From: Calamus simplicifolius
Lineage: Eukaryota; Streptophyta; Magnoliopsida; Arecales; Arecaceae
Direction: 5' to 3'
Assembly: GCA_900491605.1 (NCBI GenBank)
Contig: UESW01004571.1
Span: 358,461-422,460 of the forward strand
DNA: 64,000 nt
Shown here: one piece after another, positions 22,359-35,403 of the stretch
Position numbering within the stretch: the first letter of the stretch is position 1
How the letters are laid out: the number at the start of each line of letters is the position of its first letter
Program-made: the position numbers and the translations under genes
Notes under the pieces: generated by a model
What the model was told of the DNA's origin: nothing
The model's input: the letters and a program-made list of their open reading frames with translations, nothing else
Databases searched by the model: none

Positions 22359-25351
22359 GTAGATTGGGAAGGAAAAGTTGCTCTCATACAGTGTGCAAAA
22401 GCCATGGGCATCCAGAAGTATGTGTTCTATTCCATCCACAATTGTGATAAGCATCCTGAGGTTCCTCTGATGGAAATCAAGCACTGCACTGAGAAATTTC
22501 TTCAGGACACTTAACTACATAATTATTCGGCTATCTGGTTTCATGCAGGTATTTCACAGTCCCACACATATATCTGAACATAGTCTTGGATGAGGGTTTG
22601 CTTGACGGTATAAGTTGATAATTGTTCATCATTTAAGCTTGAGTTGAAACACTAAAATCTATATAAAGTATGGAAGGATAGTTGCAGAAAAGTTAGAATA
22701 CTAAAGCTCAGGTCACAAGGCAACAGGTCTTGAATGACATCATATCTATTAGAACATCTGAGAAGGTTAGGTGCAAACATGTCAACATCCAAAAATTTGC
22801 TTCACTTAAATGAAAATCTATGCTGCTGTTCCTTGAATTTTTTATAACCATGCAATTCCTAACAGATATCCTGCCCAGTTTGTAGCATATGAATTGCAAC
22901 ATGACTTGGCATGCGGTTTTTTTTTCTTCACTGAGATCTTGTCTGAGGTGCTAGTAAGTATCAGTGCTGGATGCTTGCCAATACAATAAAAAGAAATCTG
23001 TTTTTTCCTTGGGTACATGAAATCTGTAAAACAATATGTCCAAGATATTGGTTGATATAGCATTCATGCTATTGGTCAAGGAGATGTAATATCTCTTTAC
23101 TATCTTTTCTGGTCGCCGAATATTAGAATTAGTGCTTACAAAAAAAAAATTTTGTCCTTAAATTCGTAGTCAATCTTGTTAATTACTATGTCAGCTGATA
23201 TTTCTAATATCATGGCCAAGATATATTGTCTGAGATATCTAGATAACTGAACCCTATAAAGTGTAAAGCTTTTTTTCTCTTTCTTTTGAACAATAAGGTG
23301 ATAATATGCCACCAGTAGGGTTGGAACTTTGAACCCTACAGTTCAGCTAGGAACATGTCCTTCGGAGGGATGTGCCTGCCATCACACTCAAGTAAAGCCT
23401 TCCCTTTTGTCTGATATAAAATGAGATTTGAGGATTGCAGAGTTCAAAAACCTTGGCACTTACTATAGATTATTAAACACTTGATATTGACCTGTTTTAC
23501 ACTCATGATGCCATTCTTATCATGAAGCTTACATGTGGAACCAACAGTCAAAAAAGTTACTGGAGAGTTGAAGATGCCCAGAGCACTTATAATCAACTGC
23601 CAAGTCAGTTAAAGATTTCAAAGATGTCCTAACTTGCTATGTTCATGCATGTAACATTTGACGGTTCTCTGCCACTATGGATTTTGTCTGCTTTCTGTCA
23701 GAGTTCTATTTAAATAGGTCACTTTGTTAATTTGTTATCACTTCAATGATGCAATAGGGCATAATTGGGCAGTATGCCGTGCCGATACTGGAAGAGAAGT
23801 CTGTGTGGGGAACTGACGCGCCAACTAGAATAGCTTACATGGATACACAGGTTCTTATTTACTCATTTGTTTACCAAATTCTTGTTTTCATTGTTTGTAG
23901 AAATAAATTGGACTGTTATTCATGAAGATGTTTTTTTTCCCCCATGTGTTAGTTAATAAATTTGTTTATGTATTACAGGATATAGCTCGACTGACATTTA
24001 TAGCCATGCGTAATGAGAAAATTGATAAGAAGCTTCTAACATTTGCTGGACCTCGTGCATGGACAACCCAAGAGGTAATGAAGGATTTGTTATATTTTCC
24101 AGGACCTTAGTCATTGAAAATATTGATCATAATTGATACCAATTGGTTTATGATATGCTTTGTTTGTCTCCTCTTTTTTTTATAGTTAACTTATGCGCAA
24201 GACTCAAAATATTCTAAAATTGTGAAACAAGTATATCACCAAACCATAAGGGTCTTGCTATCCAGATGAGAACTTTCATTAGGTTGGTGGACAGTAGAGG
24301 AGGAGAGCATTCAATATATATTTATTTATTTATCGGGGGAGGGGGGTGTAGGAAGAGAATGACTGAAATTCAAGTCTTGCACTGTAAGAGTGCTTATGCA
24401 AAATAATATGATTTAATGTATTACAATACAGAATAGATTATTTAATGTTACGGCAATCACAATATTACATGTATTAGCACCAACTTCATATTTGCAAATG
24501 TAAACAATTAAATTTCATGTTTCATCAAGTTGAATGTGGATTTTTTTGATCCTTATTCCATGTGTTTCCTATCAAGCCTCATCCACTTACCCGTAAAGCT
24601 TATCTGCGTCATCATTGATTAACTGAGCGAATATATGCCATCTTTTATAGGCTTGACAGGTGTCCATGAAGCATGAAGGTTCTTGGATATTTTCTTAAGC
24701 GGCTGTTAGCAGAGAATCTCTGTGTAACAATTTGAATGGATAAATATATTCCTCCTCTCTTTGAATTGTCTAAAGAATGTTCCTTTGTTTTCAGGTGATT
24801 ACTTTGTGCGAAAGACTAGCAGGGCACGATGCAAATGTGACCACTGTCCCTGTTGCAGTCTTGAAATTCACCCGCCAGCTAACCCAGTTTTTCCAGTGGA
24901 CAAACGATGTAGCTGATCGATTAGCATTTTCAGAGGTAAATCTTTATATCATCTTTCAATTTTTGGTAATATTGACTGCAATGACACCTGCAATTGCTAG
25001 CAACCAATAGAGAATCTTGTGAACAAGACATATGTACTTCTTGAGAATTAGATGTTCTCATTATCTTTCATTGTGAGATGTTGAATTCAAATGCCATTTC
25101 ATTTGAATGGATATATCTGTGGGTTATCACTGTGCTTAATGCCTTGAATCTCTCAATTGGTGGGATTTCAGGTCCTCTCAAGCGACACTGTTTTCTCAGT
25201 TCCCATGACAGAAACATATAATCTGCTTGGGGTGGATCAGAAAGACATTCTGACCTTAGAGAAGTATTTGCAGGATTACTTCACCAATATCTTGAAGAAA
25301 CTGAAAGATCTAAAAGCACAATCAAAGCAAACAGATTATATTTATCTATGA
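22359..25351 (+). pseudogene. HCF244: HCF244-like gene, 3' half only (five exons)
   Basis: Five exons with GT-AG borders: 22359-22548, 23758-23850, 23979-24074, 24795-24935 and 25172-25351 (TGA at 25349-25351). They encode the C-terminal half of the plastid NmrA-like/atypical SDR protein HCF244, which acts with thylakoid partners in translation of psbA (D1 of photosystem II). Landmarks are DWEGKVALIQCAKAMGIQKY, FYSIHNCDKHPEVPLMEIKH, RNEKIDKKLLTFAGPRAWTT and a C-terminal EKYLQDYFTNILKKLKDLK. The transit peptide, NAD(P)-binding motif and early exons are absent upstream. Exon one here lacks five bases where a serine-glycine should follow FLQD (near 22508), shifting the frame to an early stop. 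The later four exons are clean, so decay may be recent, or the loss may have followed duplication of a functional gene elsewhere. Confidence 0.85.
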
Positions 25352-28300
25352 GAAATTCAATTCACACTACAATAATGGGGTCGGAGTGAACAGGTCAAAG
25401 CTACTTGCACTCTGAGCTGTTCAAAAGGACTTGATGGTGCAAGTGATTTATTCTTTCTTTCTGCATTTTATATGCAAATTAAAATTGTTAAAAAAAGGTA
25501 GTAAGGTCTTTTGATATGAAGGTTAATTTGTCTATAAATATCAACTGTTTGAAGTTAAAGTAGTAGTCTGGATTTCTATCCAAGCTGTGATTAAGCTACG
25601 AAGTTTGCACTTAGATATAATGCCATGAGACCTGCTGATAGAAATTCAGAAGTGAAGGCCACTGGGGGTTCATCACATCCCCTTCCAACTATTCGTTATG
25701 TGGTTTTGGGTTAAAAAGAAAGGTTGCAGAAAGGAAATAATGTTGATTTTTTATCTTGATGTTTGTTGTCATTTTCTATGACACGGTTCTTTAGTGGCTG
25801 ATCAGCTAGTTCACCCCATGCTGAGCACATAGAAATAAGGCTTCAAATTTTGGAGGATGGTAATGCATCTCCGTCCTGCATGTTGGGACAGGACTAGATC
25901 AGGACAAGAGAGGATATCCACTTGCAAGCCTCAAGTGGTTGGACATCTCTTTTCATGGAAAAACAGAGACAGCCTCATCCCACAATATTTGAAACCTCAC
26001 ATGAAAAACTAGTTTGAAGGTTCTCATCTGAAAGACTATCTAAGATTTTAGTCTTAAAACTGTAAACATTTGGTTGTGCATGGATGAAACTTTAGGTAGC
26101 AAGCAGTGTAACTGGGTCTAAATCTGCAATGTACTATATCCAGGGTTGTCAAAACTTTCAGGTAGGGCCATCAATGGGCTACAATATGCATGCGCTTGAC
26201 CTGAGCTAAAACCACCATGTGTTGGCTTGGCCTAACACTGGACTTCAGTTTTACCTCTTTGTTTGGCTAGGCTGTGATAGGTCTTGCTTGATTATGCGAG
26301 CCTGATTTCAGAATTTGGTCGAATAGGCCCATTGACACCTATGCCTTTTTTTCAATTTACATAATCTGTATTCAGATTCTAACCAGCTGGGCCAGAAGTA
26401 GAGAAGGATAAGTTTTTCTAACTGCTGTTTCCAATGTTATGTTGTCCAAGAAATCCAGAAATTTTATGCTACAAAAGATGATGTTTAAAAAAGAATAAAT
26501 AAATAAAAGGCAAATGTTTGAAGATAACCCAGTCATGCTAACACAATCATGCAAACAATTTATCATGTGAATTATGTAATTGCGTAGGGGTATCTATAAC
26601 CGAAAAAGCTTTTTTTCTTAGTTAATCTGTGTAAGAAAATGGCAAAAATTCTTCTCTTCTTTCCATGATTTTTCTTTCTTTATATGCCTTTAATTTTATC
26701 AGTATTTGAACAGAGTCCCAACCAGCTAAGAAAACCTTTTCCCATGTTATCAAAAACCACCACTTGGCTTCTCATGCCAGATAGTGCAACATCATTTAGG
26801 ACGTCAGTAGTTAAATGTCAGACTTGAACAACATAACTAGAGTATTTAACATTTTATCATTTTATTCAAGTGCATAACCATTCACAAGGTGATTTCAAAT
26901 CTCATTAAGTATCCATTAAATTATTGGTTGGCAATAAGTGGGATTACCTTTGGCACATATTGGTCATGTGAGATGCACATATTTCTTATTGCATACATAT
27001 GGCATTGAGGCATTCTAGTTCAAGTACCTGGATACAGTCAATTATACCTTTTTTCTTGAGGAAGATGGCTGCAATCCACCTCTGATCTCATTTAATGAGT
27101 GAAACAGCGATAACCATATGCAAATAGGTTGACATTGTTGCATGGAAAGATTATTCATTACACTAGTGCCTAAACATGTTATCTAACTCAAGAACAGCTT
27201 CTGATGCCTTCAGCTGACTCTGTACCTTATACTTGGGCAAAATATATCTTCCCTTATGGACAAGCATTTGAAATCTCCCCTATTTTTGATTTTTTTGTAA
27301 CTAGCCATTATTTCCATTGCTTCACAGGAGAGAATATGAAGTAAGGGATGCTGATTTCCTCATCCTTCATCTTCCTAGCCTCTAGCAGATAAACTTAACA
27401 AAGGGGATGGAAAGCTCACCTGCCATTTTTATGCTTCAGATTAGGAGACATTGGGAATTTTAGACACCTCACCCCTCATACTGTTATTGAAAGGCCTTCT
27501 CTGAGATCAGATCTTGCTGACCCTTTAAGCAAGCATGCCGTACTCCTCTCTTTTCATAACTGGACAACTAGGCCTCTCATGACTACATTTACTGTTCTGT
27601 TGTTAGTTTAGTGTACAGTAATGGGCATCTAACACCTGCGTGTCTTCCTTTATGGCTACACCTAGCAGGCTGCCACCATGATCTTCTATGGCCTAATATG
27701 ACAAGAGTGCAAAAACTAAATAATATATAGCTGCAGCATCCACATGATTAGAACGACTTACTAGCATGATTAGTTTGCATTATTTCTTGTAGAACTAAGT
27801 CAGAGGCCTTTATGAATCCAGTGCACACCCTGTCTGGTGACTGCATGATCAAAATAATGTCAAGGTAAGGAAAATTAAGATGCCTAGCAGCAAGTCATGT
27901 GACACCAGTTCCTGGGAATACAGGAAAACTGTAGAAAAACACGGTGGCCGGAGTGGTTGTGCAATTATATTCTGACAATATACTGAAGCCAGATGAGAAA
28001 AGCATTCCAATGAAAAATCTACCAAGCAAGGAAAATCAAGTTCTTACCATTATCTAATTCTCCTTGGTCTTTTGCTGGACTAGTATTAATGGTTGAGAAA
28101 GAATTTGCTTATTAGATGAACAACTCTTGCAACAGTAACTGGAAGTCTTTCAGATTAAAATGTAGTTGACATTACGTTTGAGTAAACAATAAAAATTTGT
28201 TGTTTATCAGAAAGGGAGAAGAGAACAAACCAAAAAAGACTCGTGATTGTTGTCAGAAACAAAAATAATGGCAGATGGACAACATGGAACAATCAGTGAA

Positions 28301-28734
28301 GCAACAGCCAGAACTATGAGGAAAAATGTACAATGACTTTATTGATTTCGTGTGGTATTTCTTCTGACCAACCATGGGAAACTGATGCGAAGAGGTAAAG
28401 AAATAAGAAAGTTTCATATCGGACAAGTGAAGCTAACATAGACTAGGAATCAAAAATCCTCTACGGGACATTAGTAACCATTTCACTTGATAGAATACAG
28501 TTTGATCTTCCGCATCCATATTGTGAAGCTAAGAAACTATAGTTAAAAAAAATGTCCCTAAACAAGGACGTATAATCTCTTTTCAGATTTCAATTCATGT
28601 ACATAACAAAATGTAAGGAAAAGCCAAAGCCAGTCCTCAAAAATGTGGATGCTAGTGATGGAGTTTGTATAGGTACAAAGGCTGATGAGATCTCTAAAGA
28701 CTTAGGATGTTAAGAAGAGAAACTCTGTTTTGTA
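25352..28734. other. Non-coding DNA downstream of the HCF244-like exons
   Basis: The first few hundred bases are probably the old 3' untranslated region and flank of the pseudogene. The rest is ordinary mixed-composition sequence with no coding pattern, no long repeats and no RNA gene that I can recognise. Confidence 0.5.
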
Positions 28735-29182
28735 TTAGCCCCTGTAGAGGCATTCCAATTCAGTCTCGAGCACCTTATCCTTTAGCATCTCCGGTTGATC
28801 TTGTGCCCTCGGTACCTTCTCATCATCAGCATCTTTGCAGAAAATGTAGTCATATGAAACACACCATGAAAATTCTCCATTCTCACATGCCACCTTCCTC
28901 TTCTGCAGTGCTTTTGAAACAAAAGACCACTTGCTAGCCTTTGTTTTTGGCCTCGACATGGAAAAGAAGAGCAATATGTTTTGGAGGAGAAAGATGGCAA
29001 TCTCTCTTGCTCCCATCAACAACTGTGCTTCCATTGATGAATTAGAATCCCTTATCAACAGCAGAACAAGATAGAGATTTGTTATTCATTTGCTTCAATG
29101 ATCTGAAGCAATGCTCGACATCCTTTTGTGCCATCTTTCCAAATCGTATATAGGCATGCAACTTGCTCTCCATACTTGTTGT
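28735..29182 (-). pseudogene. DUF241 (BPS1-like) family remnant
   Basis: Reading from about 29175 down, one frame gives KKDVEHCFRSLKQM-like sequence (seen as AQKDVEHCFRSLKQMNNKS). A stop follows (complement of 29044-29046), and in other frames come REIAIFLLQNILLFFSMSRP, KASKWSFVSKALQKRKVACE and a C-terminal LKDKVLETELECLYRG. This order matches plant DUF241/BPS1-like proteins (an alpha-helical family of poorly known role), which have a KDI..C.RALKQ segment, then a helix, then W..VSK..QK..V.CE. Stops and frame changes make it a pseudogene. The N-terminal part is cut at the copia LTR that starts at 29183. Identification is from memory of family patterns. Confidence 0.5.
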
Positions 29183-31012
29183 TGTTAGTGTGTGCCCTAG
29201 ATCCAATTGGATTAGATGCTAATATGTACACATTTCTTTATGAATGCAAATCAAATATATTGGTTTCTTTATCTATCTAGGTGTTATTTAAATATATTTT
29301 ACCTGTGAAATAAAGTACAAAAGAATGTGAACTGTGCATATAAAATTTGTAATAGAAATTATAAATTGTGAGATCCAAAAGTGCACATTATGGTTCAATT
29401 CTTTAAAATTTTCTAGTTGATGCATAGACAGGACTGGGCACTGTCGAACGCCGTGAGACTAGCACATATTGCACATATCTTTACCCTTGTAGTGAGCAGC
29501 TGATCTTGCAAGCTAAAGTATGAAGATACTTGGATAGGTGTATGGATGCTTATTATTGTAACGATACATTGGATAACCCGCACAGAGATCCCATATGAAT
29601 ATTCTATATAGTGTCGATGGTTGCCTCTGATGACGGTGGTGCGAGTGATCCTTTGACTTGAGATCTTTATTGCACCTCATGTGTGGAATGTCATGCTTTG
29701 ACGACATACAAACATTGCTCTAGCCACGGATGGCAAATATGGTGTCGGTTGGGTATAATATGAAGCGCATGAAGGTGTGTTTGATCAAGATAGGATTCGT
29801 CTCTCTTGATAGAGAGGATTATATTCCACGGCCACTTGATGGATAGAATTGACTATTAAATCCTTGCAAGGTTGAGTTGGAATTCGAAATGGTTTCGAAG
29901 TTTCAATTTATGTGATCAATTTTTCTTGAGATCAAGTAAACAAAGATCAATTATAGGGTTGACACATTCCATACCACTAATTGATCTGGGATATGTGACG
30001 AAGAGATTGAATCATACGGTAACCATTTATGGCAGGTATTGATGACCACGTAACAAAATCCTTAACACTTGGGTGCTCATGATGCTTTGCTAAAGGCCGC
30101 TCATGATCTATAATCATGAATTCTTTGATTTGATCAAGGGATTGATTGATCAAAGAATTAACTTGGACAAAGTGTTGACCAGGTCATTCTTAGGGTCCAA
30201 ATTAGGAACATAATTATTGCCAATATGTCAAGGGACCTAATGGGTCACATGCATTAAGAAGATTTTGGATGAAGTTAAAATAGGAATTAAGTTGGACTTA
30301 ATTTAGATTAGATGACCAATTAATTAGGATTGGGTTTGACTCAATCTTAATGAGAGAACATGAAATTGATGAATAGAATTCATCTAGAGGAAAGAATTTT
30401 ATATTCAAGGGAGAGATTTTTTGTACATGTGATGTATATATGAAATCATTAATTGGATACCCAATTAGGCTTGATCCATGATGGATGGCTTAGATTAATT
30501 GAGATTAAAAATATTATATTTAATTAGATCCATATGATGGCATGATTTGATTCATGGAAACCCAATTGCACCAAGGGCTAAGATCGTGCCACGAGGAGGA
30601 TGGATCCATGCCCATGTGATAGGCATGACCCATCTCCATGTCATAGAGGAGGAAACACCCATGATTTTGGCATCATCAGGAAGCCAAATCCAAGTTTGGC
30701 AGTTGGTTTCATGGGATAACCAATTTTCTATATTTTAGGGATGCGATTTGATGGTTGTAATCTTAATATTATTATATAATAAATATCCTAAATTTGTTAG
30801 GATAATTTGTTATCAACTTGATATGGTTGCATGGTTAGGTGGTTGAAATAAAATTTTTCTTTTTATGAAACCACATAACCTCCTCTTCATGTATGAAAGG
30901 AAGAGAGATGCCCTCTTGAAAACATACGCCTAACTCCTTCTTTCTCTCTCTCTTAGATGTTCAGACCTTACTTTCTCTCTCTAGAATGTTCTTTTTCTCT
31001 CTAGGATGTTTC
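29183..31012 (+). repeat. Copia-type LTR, left part, interrupted by another element
   Basis: Starts with TGTTAGTGTGTGCCCTAG, a typical start for long copia LTRs. It continues without coding content to 31012, where the element 31013-35403 is inserted. The CT-rich sequence on both sides of that insertion (30950-31012 and 35404-35460) reads as one piece. No second LTR of this family is present here. Confidence 0.55.
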
Positions 31013-31717
31013 TCTTGGGCCTGGTGTGGTGCTATCAAGGCCCAGGAGGTTAACTTGTATTGGGCTGGATCTGAGTTCAAGGGTTGAGATTAAATCAAGT
31101 CACGGGTGTACACGGGCTTGGGGATTAGTTTAATCTTATTGGGTTATCCATGGGAGTTTTTGTTGAGTATGGGCCTGGCCCACTTCGTGGATGTATTTAA
31201 ACTCTAGTTTCTAGGGTTTGAAAGAATAGAGAACAGATTCTTTTCTCCCAATCCTTTTCTTATCTCTTCTTCCTCCTCTCCGTAACAAAGCCGACGTTGT
31301 GTAACAAAGCTGTGAAGGCCCGTGGGAAGATCCAGGCTTTCGTGAGTCCTCCAACACGAAGGAAGCCACAGAGCGGTCAACGCATGAAGGGAACGTGAAG
31401 AGGAATCTCCACTCTTGCGTTGGAATTCAGCCAGCATGGAAGTCTTCAAGTCCTGTGAAGACGTATGTGAAGAGTGGCTTCACAGAACGAAAGGAAGCTT
31501 ATTGTTCACGCGGGCGGCGGGTTACAAAAGAGGAAGCCTGGGCGTCAGGGGCTTTAAAGAAGAAAGGAGGAATTAATTCCAGTGCAATTAATTCCAGCGC
31601 CAATAAAATCCCTTTTCAAGAAAAGGGGCTGTGGTGATTTAAACTCCGGTTCAAAGGATTCAAGGACTTGTTCAACGGGGAATCCCACTACTGTTCATCA
31701 AGGACTAAACCCCATCA
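31013..31717 (+). repeat. 5' LTR of the internally deleted copia element
   Basis: About 705 bases, closely matching 34704-35403. The differences include CCCGTGGG versus CATGGGG near 31320. Open frames on both strands in the middle (31204-31637) occur in both LTR copies and have no family match, so they are taken as chance. Confidence 0.85.
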
Positions 31718-31855
31718 ATTGGTATCAAAGCCTGGTTCAGGAACAAGAATAAGTTTTTGGAGATCTTCAAGGACTGGAAAATTTTAGTAGGGCCTCATCA
31801 GCAGGTACTTTCTATTTTCTGAAATATTTTGTGCTTTTTTGGTTGAGATCTGGCC

Positions 31856-32570
31856 ATGGATAGTAGCATAAAATTAGATTTAGAAAAGTTTGATGGAAAG
31901 AAAAGTTTCTCCATGTGGAAAGTCCTGGTAGAGGACCTTCTTGTGCAGTAGGGTTTAGATCTGGCTTTGGAGAAAAGGCCAGATGGGATGACAGATAAGC
32001 AGTGGATGTCATTGGAAAAGAAGGCATGTTCAATGATCAGGGGATGTCTGGCGGATTTAGTCCTTTATTCAGTGCTGGAGGAGAAGACCCCGAAGGGACT
32101 CTGGTCGAAGTTGCAAGCCCTCTACATGGGAAAGAATATGTGCAACAAGTTGATGTTGAAGAAGCGCCTTTACAGCCTTCGGATGTCAGAAGGTGGAGAT
32201 ATGCTGGGCCACATCCAGGTGTTCGACCAGGTGAGTAATGAATTGCTGAATGTTGGGGTCAAGATGGAGGAGGAAGATAAAACACTTATACTACTGTATT
32301 TGCTGCCCACATCACATGACTCATTGGTCATGACGCTGCTCTACGGGAAGGAGACATTATTCTATGAAGATATTATCTCGGTACTTTGGATGAATGAGCA
32401 GAGGGAGAGGATGACCAAGGAAGCTGTTCCCCAGGAGGGTCTATCAGTTGGGAAAAGTTAGGCAGAGGCAGGGACAAAAGCAAGCCTAGGGGACAGTTAC
32501 AGTCCAGGAAGGCTAAGTGCTACAAGTGTAGTGAGGTAGGACATTTTAAAAGGGATTGTCCTAAGTAAAA
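31856..32570 (+). pseudogene. Gag of the internally deleted copia element
   Basis: ATG at 31856 starts a copia gag (KLDLEKFDGKKSFSMWKVL). A TAG at 31949-31951 replaces a sense codon at position 32, after which the same frame stays open to 32459-32461. This frame contains the gag helices (LWSKLQALYMGKNMCNKLML, then LYSLRMSEGGDM). A zinc knuckle CYKCSEVGHFKRDC (about 32518-32559) is intact but in another frame, so one more frame change lies near 32455. Confidence 0.85.
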
Positions 32571-32622
32571 AAAGGGAAAAAAGGAAGGATCTGAATCTGT
32601 GAGTACAGTTGCAGGACAATAG

Positions 32623-34660
32623 GTGAAGGATGATCTCTTGGTGGTATCAGATGGTCACAGTTACAACACAGAGATGTGGACCTTGGATTCAGCTTGTTCT
32701 CATCATTACACTCCCAACCGGTCGTGGTTCAGTACTTACACAAAAGTTGATGAGGGGTGTGTGACTCTTGGAGATGATCACCGTTGCAAGGTGGCAGGGA
32801 TTGGCACAGTGAGGGTGAGGATGTTTGATGGCATGGTGCGTACTCTTACCAGCGTGAAGCATATTTCAGAACTCAAGAAAAATCTGATGTCACTGGGTTA
32901 CCTAGAGCAGTCAGGATACAACTTCAGCAGTCATGCCAGGAGTGAAGTTCTGAACATCTCCAATGGAGCTATGGTGGTTATGAGAGGGAGAAGGCTAGAT
33001 AACAACCTATAAGGTTGGAGGGCTCTGTGGTGATAGGGAAATCTGAGGTAGCAGCTGTAGAACAGGATCCTCGGGATGTGTATAAGATGTGGCATTACCG
33101 CCTAGGCCACATGGAAGACAAGAGGATGAAAGAACTAAGCAGAGAGGACTACTTCTGGACCTGAGTGGTGGGGTCAAGGAGATCTATGAGCCATGTCAGA
33201 TGGGGAAGAAGAGGAGTGTGCAGTTCTTGGTCAGCAAAGCTAGGAGTGCAGAACCCCTGGAGTTAGTACACATGGATGTCTAGGGACCAGCCCCGGTTTC
33301 TACAAGGAATGGGGCCAGATACTTTTTTACCTTGATAGATGATTTCTCAGAAAAGCAGTGGATCTACTTCATGAAGGAGAAATCAGAGGTCTTCACCAAG
33401 TTTAAAATATGGAAGGCTGAGGTGGAGAGGGAGCAGGGTAGGAGTGTGGAGTGTCTAAGGTCAAACAGTGACGGGGAATATACTAGCAGGGAGTTCCAAA
33501 GATTTTGTGAGGAGTGGGGCATCAAAAGTCACTTCTCGGTGATGAAAACTTCTCAATAGGAAGGGGTGGCTGAGAGAATGAATAGAACACTGTTGAAAAA
33601 AGCAAGGTGCTTGAGGCTGCAGGCAGGGCTTCCAAAGATGTTCTGGGTTGACGCAGTAGGTGCAGCTAGCTACTTGGTCAATCGGTCACTGCACACCAGG
33701 TTGGATGGAGGCATTCCAGAGGAGATATGGTTGGAGGGAAGATAAGCCTGAACCATCTGAGGGTGTTTGGATGCACGGCATATGTGCATGTTGGTGCTAG
33801 GGAGTGAGTAAGTTGGATGCCAGGTCTAAGAAGATGGTGTTCCTGGGCTACCCGCATGAAATCAAGGGTATCGATTGTGGGATCCTTGGAGAAGAGGGTT
33901 TTCATCAGCAGAGATGTGACTTTCGATGAGAGCTCGATCCTTCAGAGCAGAGATGGTACAGATACACAGCAGGAACTACAGAAGGTGGAATACGATAACA
34001 CTAGTCAGATGACCTCCTACACAGTCGTGCCATTTGCTAGTGGACCGGAAGGATTTGAGATTCAGATGGAGAGGACTAGCAGAGGGGTCAAAGCCAGGAA
34101 GTTCAACAGGATGCAGCTGAGCAAAGGACTCAGGAGGATGCAGCTGGGCAGGGGATTGATATGGAATCGCACTACACAGGCCTAGGAGAAACGTACGACC
34201 ACCAGTTCGATACGACTTCGAGGATTCGGTGTCATATGCCTTGGTGACAGTGAATGAAGATCCTTACACCTATCAGAAGGCCATGAAGAGGGAGAGCCAG
34301 AACAGCTAGGATAGAGATATGTGGGTCCAGGCTATGGCAGGAGATGTAGGCTATGACAAAGAAGATGCAGTCTCTCTATAGGACTGGCACGTAGCAGGTG
34401 GTTCAGTTGCTACAAGGAAAGAAAACCATTGATTGCAAATGGGTTTATCAGCGCAAGAAAGGGCCTTCAGAGCAAGGAGGTATCAGGTACAAGGCAGGAC
34501 TAGTGGCCAGAGGATACTTTCGAAAGGAAGGCTTCGACTACAAGAGCTGGTGGAAGAAGGTGGAGTGGAGCTGGTGAAGGTACACACCAAGAAGAATCCA
34601 GCAATGCACTAACCAAGGTTCTTTCACGGGACAGCTTTGGTAGGGATTGCAGCTGATGGA
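32623..34660 (+). pseudogene. Pol remains: protease, integrase, scraps of RT and RNase H
   Basis: The protease motif reads LDSACSHHYTPN, so the usual DSG is DSA. The integrase region follows: WHYRLGHMEDKRM, a CQMGK zinc part, LIDDFSEKQWIYFMKEKSE, LRSNSDGEYTS and GVAERMNRTLLKKA. The second catalytic Asp region is RSNSDGEY. Stops at 33282-33284 and 33557-33559 break it. After a few RT N-terminal residues (near 34255-34545), sequence jumps to an RNase H tail (VELVKVHTKKNPA, about 34567-34605). RT with its YVDD site is absent, which defines the deletion. Confidence 0.8.
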
Positions 34661-34703
34661 CACGGTGGACGTGCTGAGGCCTTGAAAGCACTAAGGTGGA
34701 GAT

Positions 34704-35403
34704 TGTTGGGCCTGGTGTGGTGCTATCAAGGCCTAGGGGGCTAACTTGTATTGGGTGTGTTTGAGTCCAAGGGTTGAGATTAAATCAAGTCACGGGTGTA
34801 CACGGGCTTGGGGATTAGTTTAATCTCATTGGGTTAGTCCATGAGAGTTTTGTTGAGTCTGGGTCTGGCCCACTTCGTGGATGTATTTAAACTCTAGTTT
34901 CTAGGGTTTGAAAGAATAGAGAACATTCTTTTCTCCAATCTTTTTCTTATCTCTTCTTCCTCCTCCTCCGTAACAAAGCTGCCATTGCGTAACAAAGCTG
35001 TGAAGGCATGGGGAAGATCCAGGCTTTTGTGAGTCCTCCAACACGGAGGAAGCCATGGAGCGGTCAACGCATGAAGGGAACGTGAAGAGGAATCTCCACT
35101 CTTGCATTGGAATTCAGCCAGCACGGAAGTCTTCAAGTCCTGTGAAGACGTATGTGAAGAGTGGCTTCACGGAACGGAAGGAAGCTTGTTGTTCACGCGG
35201 GCGGCGGGTTATGGAAGAGGAAGCCTGGGCGTCAGGGGCTTTAAAGAAGAAAGGAGGAATTAATTCCAGCACAATTAATTCCAGCGCCAATAAAATCCCT
35301 TTTTAAGAAAAGGGCTGTGGTGATTTGAACTTCGGTTCAAAGGATTCAAGGACTTGTTCAACGGGGAATCTCATTGCTGTTCATCAAGGACTAAACCCCA
35401 TCA
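34704..35403 (+). repeat. 3' LTR of the internally deleted copia element
   Basis: About 700 bases beginning TGTTGGGCCTGG directly after the purine tract (AAGGTGGAGAT, 34693-34703) and ending CCCATCA. Paired with 31013-31717. Confidence 0.85.

Larger units (their letters stand above)
31013..35403 (+). mobile_element. Copia element, internally deleted (non-autonomous derivative)
   Basis: Two similar LTRs of about 700 bases (31013-31717 and 34704-35403) with ends TGTTGGGCC...CCCATCA (TC replaces TG at the left end), a primer-binding site TGGTATCAAAGC (31720-31731), gag, protease and integrase remains, and a purine tract AAGGTGGAGAT before the 3' LTR. The interior is only about 3 kb because nearly all of RT and RNase H is missing. 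A clean 5 bp target duplication is not visible (GTTTC against CCTCT), so one edge may be altered. Confidence 0.85.

Noticed and set aside
31204..31637. Open frames within the copia LTR (also 34894-35306)
   Set aside because: Present in both LTRs as part of the repeat, with no family match and no conservation pattern visible.
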